The notes: generated from the sequence alone by a model not told the origin. A DNA stretch of 64,000 nt from a virus (IMGVR_UViG_3300032157_000004:25079-89078); one strand, 5' to 3'. Shown: positions 1 through 8,022, counted from the first letter of the stretch. Program-made: numbers and translations.

Positions 1-736
1 TCTTAGTCTGATATGGACTGTCTACGCATTGACGATAGAACCCACAGTCCCAACAACAATCTTTTGTCCAGTTAGGATAAATTTCTAATTTTTTCTTGTC
101 TGCTTTTTTAATCTCCTTGACCTGGGGAACCAGACTGTCCAAATAGGCTTTGATAAAATATTTCTGTCTGGTTGCCGTCGCTCGTACTGTAATTTTTTCT
201 GTGTTGCCTGTCTCCAGGTTGACAATGTTGTAAATCAACCCGAAAACCTCTATGCCTAGAAGATGGGCCAGCGCCAGATAGTGAGACACTTGGCTATCCA
301 CTTCCAGGTTGGAAGTCTGGTGAGATTTTTGAAATTTGTGATCGACAATATAATTTTTTCCCTGTTTGTTGACCAGCAAGTCCCAAATACCCATCAACTT
401 GATCCCGTTGTAGCTGGCTTCGACCGTGCGCTCTACCGCCAATACTTTCCACTGGTCGTAGATGTTGGCCCAGTTAAAGTAGCGCACAAGGATATGGTCT
501 AGCTCATGCATTCTTTTGATAGCATCGTCAGTCTGCGGCGCATAATCGACCCAGGCTGCTCCCGCTGCTTCTTTGATCGTGCTGCCGGAGTAAAATTTAG
601 CCAGCGCCACATGCGCCGCATGACCCCTTTGTAGAGCTAAAGAGTCCTTTTGCGGGACAGGATCGACATAAGTTAAGTGGTACTTCAACCTACACCGTCT
701 AAAGGTGGTCAAGCGCGTATTGGAATAACTGGTCAT
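1..736 (-). CDS. Cas4/AddB-like PD-(D/E)XK nuclease with Fe-S cluster motif, C-terminus cut by window edge
   Basis: The gene starts at the ATG at 734-736 and runs off the left edge; about 245 codons are present. Asp119 in 'GIWDLL' and the D132-x-K134 in 'IVDHKF' form the PD-(D/E)XK active-site pattern, with an upstream 'RGHAAH' helix typical of this superfamily. A single Cys15 plus the C-terminal CCWDCGFYRQC (Cys at 227, 228, 231, 237) match the split four-cysteine Fe-S signature of Cas4/AddB-type nucleases. By family it should be a DNA exonuclease in phage recombination or end processing. No cas genes are nearby, so a CRISPR role is not supported. It is the last visible gene of the leftward nucleic-acid block. 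Confidence 0.8.
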   Translation of the reverse strand, partial: MTSYSNTRLTTFRRCRLKYHLTYVDPVPQKDSLALQRGHAAHVALAKFYSGSTIKEAAGAAWVDYAPQTDDAIKRMHELDHILVRYFNWANIYDQWKVLAVERTVEASYNGIKLMGIWDLLVNKQGKNYIVDHKFQKSHQTSNLEVDSQVSHYLALAHLLGIEVFGLIYNIVNLETGNTEKITVRATATRQKYFIKAYLDSLVPQVKEIKKADKKKLEIYPNWTKDCCWDCGFYRQCVDSPYQTK

Positions 737-742
737 TTTCTC

Positions 743-991
743 TTAGGTTTTCTGTTGTAGCTCTGCCAACAGTCCAAAAATTGCAACTGCTACATCGGTC
801 AGATCGGTAATTGGAATCTTCAATATCTCATCTATACCGATAGCTAAGACCATCACCGCAAAACCCACACGGTTAATTTTTTCTTCATCTCCCGAATTGT
901 TAGCTTCAGTTACCATGTAGAGTAAGTTTGTCGTAAAGATATCTGTGTCTACAAAGTAACTTTTTTCCTTAACAACTACTCTTTTGTTCAT
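743..991 (-). CDS. Hypothetical protein, 82 aa
   Basis: Not recognised. The start codon overlaps the stop of the upstream gene in an ATGA arrangement, which supports a real, translationally coupled gene. The C-terminal half (about residues 45-75) is hydrophobic and could form one amphipathic or membrane-associated helix, but it also contains charged residues, so membrane location is unproven. It lies directly before the PD-(D/E)XK nuclease gene, separated by only a few bases. Confidence 0.6.
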   Translation of the reverse strand: MNKRVVVKEKSYFVDTDIFTTNLLYMVTEANNSGDEEKINRVGFAVMVLAIGIDEILKIPITDLTDVAVAIFGLLAELQQKT

Positions 992-1482
992 CGTGTTCTG
1001 ATCTCATGTGTCTCTATCGCCGGATCAAGGAACACTTCGTAAAAAATATAATTGGGATTAAGAAACACCGCCACCGCATAACTCTGGTAGGGCTTGGCTT
1101 TCTGCAACACCTTCTGCGTGATGATAGTGCCAGTCAAAAAGGTGTCGATAGAGCGTCCCGCCATCACGATCACATCCTTGTCGGAGTCGTAGTCTTTCAA
1201 ACCTTCGACCAGTTTCATCCGTGTGTTGTTGATGTGGTCGCTCAAGCCGTCCGTCACCATGATAATGTTTTCACAGAAAGGTTTGAGTGACGAGAAATCG
1301 TAGGCCACCTTGAACACATAGGCGTTGCGAAACGGTTTCTTGGCATCCTGGTCAAAGATGCGCTCATGCAATGCTTGACGACGTTCATGGCTGCGCCGTC
1401 TATCTTCATCTGTGTAAACTCTTGGCGGAGGAGCAATCGTGCCAGTTTCCCCGTCAAATTCGTTGTTGTAATTTCTACCCAT
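988..1482 (-). CDS. Hypothetical protein, 164 aa
   Basis: Not recognised. I place the start at the ATG at 1480-1482 ('MGRNYNNEF') because a GGAG sits about 8 bases upstream; a TTG 12 bases earlier keeps the frame but lacks a ribosome site. Residues 1-60 are polar and charged, probably disordered. The rest looks globular, with alternating hydrophobic strands such as 'VIVMAG' and 'YAVAVFL'. It is part of the small-gene string between the SLOG gene and the nuclease gene. Confidence 0.6.
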   Translation of the reverse strand: MGRNYNNEFDGETGTIAPPPRVYTDEDRRRSHERRQALHERIFDQDAKKPFRNAYVFKVAYDFSSLKPFCENIIMVTDGLSDHINNTRMKLVEGLKDYDSDKDVIVMAGRSIDTFLTGTIITQKVLQKAKPYQSYAVAVFLNPNYIFYEVFLDPAIETHEIRTR

Positions 1483-1500
1483 GTCACACTCCAACTTCTA

Positions 1501-1890
1501 CTAAATATTTAAAATTTCGTCGGTGAGAGGAAAATTTTCTTTGCTGAGATTACGCACATACTTAGGAACATTTAACTCCTCACAGATCCCAATCATGTTG
1601 CTCGTGCCTGGACTTGAACCGTCCCACACTATGATAGCACCATCTATATAAATTGCCATCTCACGGTTGCGAATTGATCCTGCTGACTTACCGTAACGTG
1701 TCCAGTTGGCGTAAAAAGGAGTCATCAAAATGCCATGCTCTTTGGCCCACTTCACGCCCAGTCTGTCTACGCCTGGAGCCATGCCGCTAACGACTTCCGT
1801 AATCAGCTTTTCATAGCCGCTCAAAACTACAGTCTCGCAGACAAGTTCATAACTGTTGACGGTTCGGCTACCTAAGATAGCAATCTTCAT
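1501..1890 (-). CDS. YspA-like SLOG domain protein (DUF2493 type)
   Basis: This is a 129-aa Rossmann-like protein. 'MKIAILGSR' at the N-terminus, 'VVSGMAPGVDRLGVKWA' near residues 40-55 and 'IRNREMA' near residue 80 match the SLOG/YspA family related to DprA and LOG nucleotide-binding proteins, where the GSR and SG-x-APG-x-D loops bind a nucleotide-like ligand. The ATG at 1888-1890 overlaps the upstream stop (ATGA), so an in-frame extension seven codons longer is unlikely. In phages these proteins are proposed to sense or process nucleotides or NAD derivatives; the ligand here is unknown. Confidence 0.75.
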   Translation of the reverse strand: MKIAILGSRTVNSYELVCETVVLSGYEKLITEVVSGMAPGVDRLGVKWAKEHGILMTPFYANWTRYGKSAGSIRNREMAIYIDGAIIVWDGSSPGTSNMIGICEELNVPKYVRNLSKENFPLTDEILNI

Positions 1891-2345
1891 CTGTGCCAAA
1901 CTCTTTCGCACAGCTTTGTTTCAGTGCCGCGAGTGCCTAAATTTATCTCTGACCTTTCAGGAAATTTATCTGTCCATTGCTCAATTTGTTGACCATTATG
2001 AGAAATTTTTAAAAATATCTCGTCATCTCCAACAGAGTTCTCCCAGCTATCTACTGAGTCACTGATTGGAATCCACTCAGTCTTTCCAGCTTCGGCTATG
2101 ATACCTTTGAGCTTGACTACTTCACTTTTTAGCTGGTGTATGTTGACGATCAAGCCAACACGTTCCATCTCATACTCGTGGGCCATCTGGTCAATGGTAG
2201 CTTCTCGTAAAGAGCTAACCAGTTCAGCGCCGTTATGCTGAGACTCAAGAGCGCGAACTAGTCTACTAATGAACGCGTCTTGAAACTTGTAGTCGTTCCA
2301 CAAAGGTTCGACATTGATTGTCTGCGGCCACTCTGACTCACTCAT
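1887..2345 (-). CDS. Hypothetical protein, 152 aa, with coiled-coil segment
   Basis: Not recognised. The ATG is preceded by AGGAGA. Residues about 60-85 are heptad-like ('MERVGLIVNIHQLKSEVVKL') and may form a short coiled coil, followed by 'TEWIPISDSVDSW', a phrase reminiscent of the short 'W-x-P-I-S' domains in other phage proteins. Before the insertion of the IS element its start overlapped the end of the helicase gene, so its translation was probably coupled to the helicase. It now lies just behind the transposon. Confidence 0.6.
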   Translation of the reverse strand: MSESEWPQTINVEPLWNDYKFQDAFISRLVRALESQHNGAELVSSLREATIDQMAHEYEMERVGLIVNIHQLKSEVVKLKGIIAEAGKTEWIPISDSVDSWENSVGDDEIFLKISHNGQQIEQWTDKFPERSEINLGTRGTETKLCERVWHR

Positions 2346-2368
2346 TTTTCTCTCCTGGTTTTCTCTAA

Positions 2369-2376
2369 ATTTTTTT
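2369..2376. repeat. Left 8-bp target duplication of the ISL3 element
   Basis: ATTTTTTT directly abuts the left terminal inverted repeat, and the identical 8 bp abuts the right end at 4650-4657. Eight bp is the usual duplication length for ISL3-family elements. Confidence 0.85.
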
Positions 2377-2400
2377 GGCTATTCGGAATAGTGTGTTGAA
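2377..2400. repeat. Left terminal inverted repeat of the ISL3 element
   Basis: This 24-bp end matches the right end at 4626-4649 at 22 positions. The transposase stop codon (2379-2381) lies inside it, so the repeat is partly coding: its last residues 'HYSE' come from the repeat. Confidence 0.9.
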
Positions 2401-3785
2401 TCATCGTCAGTCAGGTACAGAACTTCAACGTCTCTTTGAGTTGAAAGCGGTCGAAGTTTAGCTTCTTCCATGATTACCTGTTTGAGTTGAATCAACTCAA
2501 CACCATCGGAGTGCTGGACAGTAATCGTGTCAAAGCCAAAGTTCATTATGGGGTCGAATTCCAGCAGCATGACTGACTCTTTCACTTGTCGTTTCTCCTT
2601 CATATCAGGCTTGCGGTTGCGTGTCGAGTACAGCATCTTGGCGCGGATAGCACGAAAGCTATACCCGCGACCCAATCGGTTGACGACTTTGGCGACGCCA
2701 TTCAAGGCTTCCGTGACAGCATTGGTGACAGGATGATCAAAGTAAGCAAAGGCTTCGGCCTCCCAATTGGTGAGTGCAGTCATGAGATCACCGAATGCCC
2801 AGGCCAGATCGTTGGCGCGGACTTCTGCGGCCCACTCTCGGTAGTGAATTATGGCGGTTTGTTTGTCTGTCTCTGTGTCCCACAGGTCGTAGATGGCTTC
2901 CTTGAGTTCGTAGGCAACCGCCAATTCAGGGAAGGTTTCCAACCAAGTAGCCAGCAGAATTGTCTTATTGGGTGGCAACTCAGACCGGCGACGAAAGAGC
3001 AGGAACCTATCGTGCATCAGGGTACGACGTTGCCGGTCGGTCAATCCCTCTCTGATACGCTTGCGAACCTTGTCAATGGCCTGGTTTGCCATTCTGACGA
3101 CATGGAATTTGTCAATGACGATGATTGCCTGTGGAAGCACGGCCCTGACAGCATCTCGATAAGGTATCCACATATCCATTGCGACCAATTCAATTTGGTC
3201 ACGGTTGGGCAGGGCCATAAGTCGCTTGGCTACCTCTGGCTTTTTTCGACCAGGCAGGATGTCAATGAGTGTGCGAGCCTCAACATTGGTCAGCACGCAA
3301 CGGGCATTGCCAAGAAGATGCAACTCGTCAATGCCCAACCATCGTGGCGTGTTGAACTGGATGGCTTGTTCCAAGTGGTCAACGTGCCGACCAAAAATGT
3401 TACGAATAGTGCCTTCATCTACCCCAATGTCGGCGGCCAGGCTGGTAAAGGTACGTTCCAATGCCTTTGTCTGTACCCATTTGACCAGTCGTTTTGCTGC
3501 TCTGTGGTGGTCATCCAGATCGTCAAGCTGCTCAAAGAATGTGCGCTGGCACTCAAGGCACTTCCACTTCTTGCGCTGCACCAACAGTCTGACTTTCTTG
3601 CCGTGGATGGGAAGATCGCGGAATGGTTGATGCTTCGTGCCGTAACGATGCAACTTTGGATGGATGACGCCACAAGACAAGCAAACCTCTGGCTGCACTG
3701 TGTACCGAGCCTTGATGATGTATTCGTCGTGGGCTTCTTCGACCTCGGTTACGTCCCACTTGGGGAGGTTGAGAATGTCAGTCAT
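2379..3785 (-). CDS. tnp: ISL3-family transposase
   Basis: This 468-aa protein has the ISL3 layout. An N-terminal zinc finger comes first (C-x2-C near residue 35 and C-x2-C near residue 75), followed by a helix-turn-helix of the zf-ISL3/HTH type, then the DDE_Tnp_ISL3 catalytic domain. Catalytic acidic residues are visible as 'GIDELHL', 'VIDKFHVVRMANQA' and 'VTEALNGVAKVVNR', all hallmarks of the family. It is full length and intact, with no frameshift, so the element may be active. It terminates within the left inverted repeat and is transcribed in the same direction as the interrupted phage operon. Confidence 0.95.
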   Translation of the reverse strand: MTDILNLPKWDVTEVEEAHDEYIIKARYTVQPEVCLSCGVIHPKLHRYGTKHQPFRDLPIHGKKVRLLVQRKKWKCLECQRTFFEQLDDLDDHHRAAKRLVKWVQTKALERTFTSLAADIGVDEGTIRNIFGRHVDHLEQAIQFNTPRWLGIDELHLLGNARCVLTNVEARTLIDILPGRKKPEVAKRLMALPNRDQIELVAMDMWIPYRDAVRAVLPQAIIVIDKFHVVRMANQAIDKVRKRIREGLTDRQRRTLMHDRFLLFRRRSELPPNKTILLATWLETFPELAVAYELKEAIYDLWDTETDKQTAIIHYREWAAEVRANDLAWAFGDLMTALTNWEAEAFAYFDHPVTNAVTEALNGVAKVVNRLGRGYSFRAIRAKMLYSTRNRKPDMKEKRQVKESVMLLEFDPIMNFGFDTITVQHSDGVELIQLKQVIMEEAKLRPLSTQRDVEVLYLTDDDSTHYSE

Positions 3786-3826
3786 GTTTTCCCTTAACGA
3801 GTTTTGAAAACTGGTCTATTTGCCTA

Positions 3827-3855
3827 TTGACAAAATATTGCACATGTGCTATATT
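3827..3855 (+). promoter_or_regulatory. Sigma-70-like promoter of the IS passenger genes with dyad in the spacer
   Basis: A perfect TTGACA at 3827-3832 is followed after 17 bp by TATATT at 3850-3855. The spacer contains the perfect 10-bp palindrome GCACATGTGC (3840-3849), a likely operator. It drives the two passenger genes and lies about 45 bp from the divergent transposase start, so a protein bound here could also affect the transposase. Confidence 0.7.
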
Positions 3856-3906
3856 ATAGGCATGAACGGCACATATGAGATGCCGAATAGCACAGGAGAA
3901 ACAACA

Positions 3907-4137
3907 ATGGCTCGCCAAACAGCAAAGCAACAAGTTATCGAAATGTTGAAAGATGTTTACGAAGACGGTGATGTCAACGCCGCCACCATCTTCAAGGGTT
4001 ATGCTCACGATACTTTCCAGAACGGCTGGCACTTGCGCTTCTTTGGCCGCAGCGATCACATTTTCATGGGTACGTCGGTAGCAGAGGTGAGTGCCTACTG
4101 TGACGATGTTCGTACCAATCGGGAAGTTGGGTACTAG
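3907..4137 (+). CDS. IS passenger protein 1, hypothetical, 76 aa
   Basis: I do not recognise it. Translation most likely starts at ATG 3907 ('MARQTAKQQ'), 8 bases behind AGGAG; an upstream in-frame ATG at 3862 has no ribosome site. The protein is a small mixed alpha/beta domain with an N-terminal helix and strand pairs 'GWHLRFFGRSD' and 'IFMGTSVAEVS'. It lies inside the ISL3 element behind its own promoter and is followed closely by a helix-turn-helix protein, so the pair may regulate transposition or act as an addiction or stability module; this is inference. Confidence 0.65.
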   Translation: MARQTAKQQVIEMLKDVYEDGDVNAATIFKGYAHDTFQNGWHLRFFGRSDHIFMGTSVAEVSAYCDDVRTNREVGY

Positions 4138-4144
4138 ACGCTCA

Positions 4145-4168
4145 GGAGCCACAGCGATATGTGGCTCC
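4145..4168 (+). promoter_or_regulatory. Hairpin covering the ribosome site and start of IS passenger gene 2
   Basis: GGAGCCACA (4145-4153) pairs perfectly with TGTGGCTCC (4160-4168) across a 6-nt loop. The left arm contains the AGGAG ribosome site and the right arm the ATG at 4159. The structure could hide the start of the second passenger gene until a translating ribosome arrives, or force use of the ATG at 4177. Confidence 0.5.
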
Positions 4169-4497
4169 ACTCTATTATGAACATCCTGACGCAAGATGAA
4201 GTGATCGAAAAACTTGGCGTGAGTCGCCAGCTTCTTAGCCAATCTATACGCCCCCTCATGGAACGAGAGGGAGATGCCAAGCAGATAGGTGAAGGCAAAC
4301 GTGCCGTATGGATATATGATGGCGACCAACTTTGGCGATGGAAAGAGTACATCGAAAAGCGCAACGCCCTAATCGAGATCGGCTATCCAGGTTGGCATAG
4401 CAAGCGACCGTATGATTTGGGCGAGATGAACTCGCTTGTTGATCAAGGCGTCTTTGATGGCGAAATTGATCACCCTGCCTTTCGGCTACCGGAATGA
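4159..4497 (+). CDS. IS passenger protein 2, excisionase-like helix-turn-helix protein
   Basis: This protein has 112 aa from ATG 4159, or 106 aa from ATG 4177. Residues 'LTQDEVIEKLGVSRQLLSQS' form a clear MerR/excisionase-type helix-turn-helix, followed by 'RAVWIYDGDQLWRWKEY', the wing-like continuation seen in HTH_17 proteins. The C-terminal 45 residues are unrecognised. Such proteins bind DNA as repressors or recombination directionality factors. Inside an IS element the obvious targets are the terminal repeats or the promoter dyad at 3840-3849. AGGAG lies 10 bases before ATG 4159, within a hairpin. Confidence 0.7.
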   Translation: MWLHSIMNILTQDEVIEKLGVSRQLLSQSIRPLMEREGDAKQIGEGKRAVWIYDGDQLWRWKEYIEKRNALIEIGYPGWHSKRPYDLGEMNSLVDQGVFDGEIDHPAFRLPE

Positions 4498-4502
4498 TTT
4501 CC

Positions 4503-4533
4503 GTTGACCCTGCTTTCGGGTATGGTCAACTCA
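4503..4533 (+). terminator. Possible hairpin behind the IS passenger genes
   Basis: GTTGACC and GGTCAAC form a 7-bp stem just after the second passenger gene. There is no strong T run, so it is a weak terminator candidate, or a sub-terminal transposase-binding structure. Confidence 0.3.
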
Positions 4534-4625
4534 ACTTTCCGATTTCAGACCTTTATGTTATACCATCGGAATTCAACAAAAGCAACTCTATATTCCGATT
4601 TAGGATGTTAACGTACAAAACTCAG

Positions 4626-4649
4626 TTCAACTCAGTATTCCGAATAGCC
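4626..4649. repeat. Right terminal inverted repeat of the ISL3 element
   Basis: This is the inverted partner of 2377-2400 (22 of 24 identical). It supplies the last five codons (GYSEY) and the stop of the interrupted helicase gene, which therefore now ends inside the transposon. Confidence 0.9.
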
Positions 4650-6341
4650 ATTTTTTTTCTTATCAAAGACCGCCAGTAAATCGGCGGCTGTAACCTTTTT
4701 AATCATTCCCACTCGGTAGTCTAGGGTTGAATGAATGAGATGATCGATGGTCTGGTAGCCGTCAACGGTAACAGACCGCATATTGACAATGACTGGGGAT
4801 TCGGTTGTTCCAATCCTACGGTTTCTGTGTAGACACTGGAAGTAAGAATCATCGTACATCCGTTCAACAAAAAATGCCGTTCTCGCTTTGGTGAGTGTGA
4901 AGCCGAATTTTCCAACTTGGTTATTAAGCACCAGAACATCAAGTTCTCCGTTCTGGAACGCATCTACCATCTTGTTGCGATCTTCCATCTTCGTAGCGCC
5001 GTTGGCGAGAGCCACCCGCTTCTTAATCTTGCTGAAGTGATCTCTCAACAACTCACCTGTCTTGATGAAATTTACCCACACCAGATAAGGGCCAGGATAG
5101 AAACTCATCAGTTCCGGTAGAGCATCCCACTTTCCCGCCGAATCGACACCACCCACCAAGAGCGGGTTAGAAGCAACTTGAACAGAGCGCACCATCAAAC
5201 TTAGATGGTTGTTGACTGTGACGTACTCACCAGGATCGACTGTTGCTAATTCAACCCGTAACTTTTTTCTCAGTTCTTCGTAGGCTGCATCCTGCTTGGG
5301 CAGCATGGGGATATTGATATCCTCCATGATCCAATCGGGAATGTCGGCAACATCGTCTTGGGTACGGGAAAAATAAATGTCAGCAAAATTTTTCTTGATT
5401 TCTTTTTCTGCGTTGGGCTTGTTAGCAACCAGCTTACTGCCCCACTCATCTTTGTTTACTATAACATATTTCTCGACAAATCTCCAGTAGCTCGGATACC
5501 CTTTAGGCTTGAGAATGTGGAATTGATGCCACATATCATCCAAGAGTTTTGTCGCTGGAGCGCCTGTGAGAAGCCAGCAAACATCAATCACACTCGCCAG
5601 TTCCTTAATAGCTTTGGAACGAAGGCTGTCATGGTTTTTGTACATGATCGACTCGTCCAGAATTAGACACTCATAAGGCGGATCATAGGCCATGAACTCG
5701 TTTAGATGTTTGACGACTGTCTCTGGATTGGTGATACCCCACCAAGCTTCACTATCTTCTAACAATGTACCGCCGCCCAACCCTGATGTAACTTTGCGAT
5801 GCATCACAGCCGGAAAAGGCTTGACTGGCAGCTTATCTCCCCATTTTCGCAACTCGCCATCCCAATAATAAAGAAGGGAAGCAGGACATACTACCAAAAT
5901 ATTTTTAAAATTTTTCTTTCCCGCCGCATCTGCCGCCGTCAGTGTTTTGCCCAATCCAGGCGACAGGGAGAGCATCGCCCTATCATGGCGCACCAAAAAA
6001 TCAGAAGCCTCTTGTTGGTAATCAAACAAGACACTGTTTTCATCCTTTTCCCAAGCTTCGACATAGGGTGGTCGTTCTCGACGCAGCCAATTGTCAACCT
6101 TCTTGGTAGGAACAAAGGAGAGTCCCGACCAGATGAGGTCGTAATAATTCTCTAAGGTAGGGATTGCCATCATAACAAACTGGTCTTTAACCGCCCTCCA
6201 GTTGGTTACTTCTAACAGAACCCTGACCCTCGGATCACCCCAATCCACAGGTCGGAAGATGAGCATACCTTGCGTATACTGCATCCCTAGCATCCCAGGC
6301 TCTAATATTTTGGCTAGTTCTTTAGGAGAGTAATCCTTCAT
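4632..6341 (-). CDS. SNF2-type DEAD-like helicase, C-terminus altered by IS insertion
   Basis: This is a 569-aa superfamily 2 helicase. A Q-rich motif 'FDYQQEASDFL' (about residue 110) precedes Walker A 'SPGLGKT' (about 130), the Walker B variant 'LILDES' (about 228), 'LTGAPATKL' (motif III) and a C-terminal helicase domain with 'VLNNQVGKFGFTLTKA' and 'RNRRIGTT' (motifs V and VI). This is the Snf2/Rad54-like layout of phage replication helicases. The last codons now come from the IS end: the ancestral tail after 'DKKKN' would have been about eight residues ending in a TGA that overlapped the next gene's ATG. Function is probably intact, because only the extreme tail changed. Confidence 0.9.
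   Translation of the reverse strand: MKDYSPKELAKILEPGMLGMQYTQGMLIFRPVDWGDPRVRVLLEVTNWRAVKDQFVMMAIPTLENYYDLIWSGLSFVPTKKVDNWLRRERPPYVEAWEKDENSVLFDYQQEASDFLVRHDRAMLSLSPGLGKTLTAADAAGKKNFKNILVVCPASLLYYWDGELRKWGDKLPVKPFPAVMHRKVTSGLGGGTLLEDSEAWWGITNPETVVKHLNEFMAYDPPYECLILDESIMYKNHDSLRSKAIKELASVIDVCWLLTGAPATKLLDDMWHQFHILKPKGYPSYWRFVEKYVIVNKDEWGSKLVANKPNAEKEIKKNFADIYFSRTQDDVADIPDWIMEDINIPMLPKQDAAYEELRKKLRVELATVDPGEYVTVNNHLSLMVRSVQVASNPLLVGGVDSAGKWDALPELMSFYPGPYLVWVNFIKTGELLRDHFSKIKKRVALANGATKMEDRNKMVDAFQNGELDVLVLNNQVGKFGFTLTKARTAFFVERMYDDSYFQCLHRNRRIGTTESPVIVNMRSVTVDGYQTIDHLIHSTLDYRVGMIKKVTAADLLAVFDKKKNGYSEY
4650..4657. repeat. Right 8-bp target duplication of the ISL3 element
   Basis: ATTTTTTT, identical to 2369-2376. 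On the minus strand it encodes part of the Lys-Lys-Asn codons of the helicase gene. Confidence 0.85.
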
Positions 6342-6627
6342 CAGATAAAAGTCCGCTATTTTCTAGCAACGAATCAGAGGGCAGAATATCCAAATGAGTC
6401 GGTCGGAAGCATCTAGCTCCGCCGCCGTCCATGTTAACCCATATCTGCACAACTTTTGTCTCACGATTAATGTAGACATTGTAGATTGTGCCTACATAGT
6501 CCTCAGACCTACTAGCCCATGCCAGAGTGATACCCTCCTTCACCTTAACACGCACTCCATTTAGAGAAGAAACCCTCTCAGCGGCCTCCCCTATTGTCAT
6601 TACTTCATCACCAAACTTTTTTTCCAT
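6322..6627 (-). CDS. Hypothetical protein, 101 aa, beta-rich
   Basis: Not recognised. The protein looks like a small beta-barrel ('VRVKVKEG', 'VGTIYNVYIN', 'VVQIWVNMD'), as in Tudor- or KOW-like small phage proteins. It overlaps the helicase start by 20 bases, so the two are probably translated together. The start at ATG 6625-6627 has only a purine-rich stretch (AGAGAGAAAA) as ribosome site. Confidence 0.6.
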   Translation of the reverse strand: MEKKFGDEVMTIGEAAERVSSLNGVRVKVKEGITLAWASRSEDYVGTIYNVYINRETKVVQIWVNMDGGGARCFRPTHLDILPSDSLLENSGLLSDEGLLS

Positions 6628-6699
6628 CGGTTTTCTCTCTTTTTATTTTCTTAAAAAATTAGACTTTGTGCGACCAGGAGAACCCACTGGTCGCACAAA

Positions 6700-8022
6700 T
6701 TACATTTCCCCAGCCTTTTCCATTTCGACAATATAACGGAACACCGACTCTGAGAAGCCGTCGATATGAATCCAGTCACCATAGCCAACGCCATTTTGGT
6801 AGCTGGCAACGTTGATCAGATAGCCCTTGACACCCTTCGGAACCGACAGGATGCCATCATGTGTCTGTTCGTCCGTGATGACGATGATACGGTCATACTT
6901 GGTCTTGGCGTTGATCTCCTTGAGAGAATTAGCCAGATAAGTACCGCCTCTATTCGACTTTTCAATCGCATCACGCAGCGCAAAACCTCTACGTGGCGGC
7001 ACAAGAACAGCCTTGTCAGCGAACGACCACACCTCTACATCATCGCACATTTCACGTCCGACCATTGCCACACCACAGGCAGCGTCGGTGCGTTCCATAT
7101 CCGACTTGGCGGAGAGCGGCGCACGCATCGAACCGGACATATCGACCAGGATGACTGTCTTACCCGCCAGCTTCAACTCACCAGCCGCCTCGAAAAATTT
7201 TTCTTCCAAAGCTGGCTCCAACTGCGGCACTTCTCTAGCTGCGGCAATAAAGCGGAAAGGCAGAACACGATAGATGGACATATCGTGAATCGCTTGCATG
7301 ATCGTGCCATTATGCACACCCGCCTGTTGCATGTTTCTTAAATTTCTAAGCAGCGCCAACGCTCCCAACTTCTTCTCAACCAGAAGGCGAGTCCACTTGT
7401 TCAACTTGGACACGCCATCATTTCTGGATAACTCGACTTCCCAGGTGTCAGGAGTCGGCAACTCACCCTTAACTGCTTGACGCCACAACTCGGCTTGATC
7501 TGCATTATCAGGTTCAGGGCGCACGATACGAAACACGTCCTTCAAAGAAACAGACCCTTGACGGTCGTACTTGGCAAGCGCATAGGCGTCAAACTTACGC
7601 AAAGCCTGTGCCAGTCCATCACGAACACAGTGGGCGACAGGAACCTTACCCTCCGCCCAATACATCGCCATGAATTCCATCGGCTCGTCGGCACGTTGGA
7701 TCACCTTCGCCAATGTGTCAGCCACATAGGGACGATGTGTTTCATGGCGTGCCATTTCACGAACCAGGAACAGCGGCGCATGGCGCAGCTTCATTTGCTC
7801 TCTGGCTTCGACAGCCATTGCCGCTACCTTCGCCGGAGCCACCAACGGTACACTGTTGGCAAGCCGCTTGGCAATTTCTTGACCATCTTCGTAGAATGTC
7901 TTTTCCCACAGAAAGCAGGACATCAAAGACCGACGCAATTGTTGCTCGGCGTTGATGCGGTGCGCCTTCCCCCCTTCGTGAGTCAAGATTGGTGGTTGAT
8001 TTGGCTTCACGTTTGTTTTCAT
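6700..8022 (-). CDS. Ro60-like TROVE domain RNA-binding protein with vWA domain
   Basis: This 440-aa protein has the full Ro60/Rsr architecture. About residues 15-280 form an alpha-helical repeat ring ('TRLLVEKKLGALALLRNLRNM' is the conserved TROVE helix, broken here only by length). They are followed by a von Willebrand A domain whose MIDAS is intact: D294-M-S296-G-S298, then 'GGTYLA' and 'VITDEQTHD'. Ro60 proteins form rings that bind misfolded RNAs and Y RNAs and cooperate with nucleases. In this window it lies immediately downstream of a tRNA and hairpin-RNA region on the same strand, which suggests a phage RNA-handling role. A second vWA protein is encoded at 54824. Confidence 0.88.
   Translation of the reverse strand: MKTNVKPNQPPILTHEGGKAHRINAEQQLRRSLMSCFLWEKTFYEDGQEIAKRLANSVPLVAPAKVAAMAVEAREQMKLRHAPLFLVREMARHETHRPYVADTLAKVIQRADEPMEFMAMYWAEGKVPVAHCVRDGLAQALRKFDAYALAKYDRQGSVSLKDVFRIVRPEPDNADQAELWRQAVKGELPTPDTWEVELSRNDGVSKLNKWTRLLVEKKLGALALLRNLRNMQQAGVHNGTIMQAIHDMSIYRVLPFRFIAAAREVPQLEPALEEKFFEAAGELKLAGKTVILVDMSGSMRAPLSAKSDMERTDAACGVAMVGREMCDDVEVWSFADKAVLVPPRRGFALRDAIEKSNRGGTYLANSLKEINAKTKYDRIIVITDEQTHDGILSVPKGVKGYLINVASYQNGVGYGDWIHIDGFSESVFRYIVEMEKAGEM

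Larger units (their letters stand above)
2377..4649. mobile_element. ISL3-family insertion sequence with two passenger genes
   Basis: The element is 2273 bp long. Its ends are 24-bp terminal inverted repeats (2377-2400 and 4626-4649) matching at 22 of 24 positions, both beginning GGCTATTCGGAATA. It is bounded by a perfect 8-bp direct repeat. It carries an ISL3 transposase on the minus strand and two small plus-strand genes behind a divergent promoter. It has none of the AAATTT hexamers that are frequent in the flanking phage DNA, which supports a recent foreign origin. Removing it together with one target copy restores an overlapping gene pair. Confidence 0.93.

Noticed and set aside
2586-3797. 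Long 403-codon plus-strand open frame opposite the transposase gene
   Set aside because: It is the antisense shadow of the ISL3 transposase; no ribosome site and no recognisable protein features.
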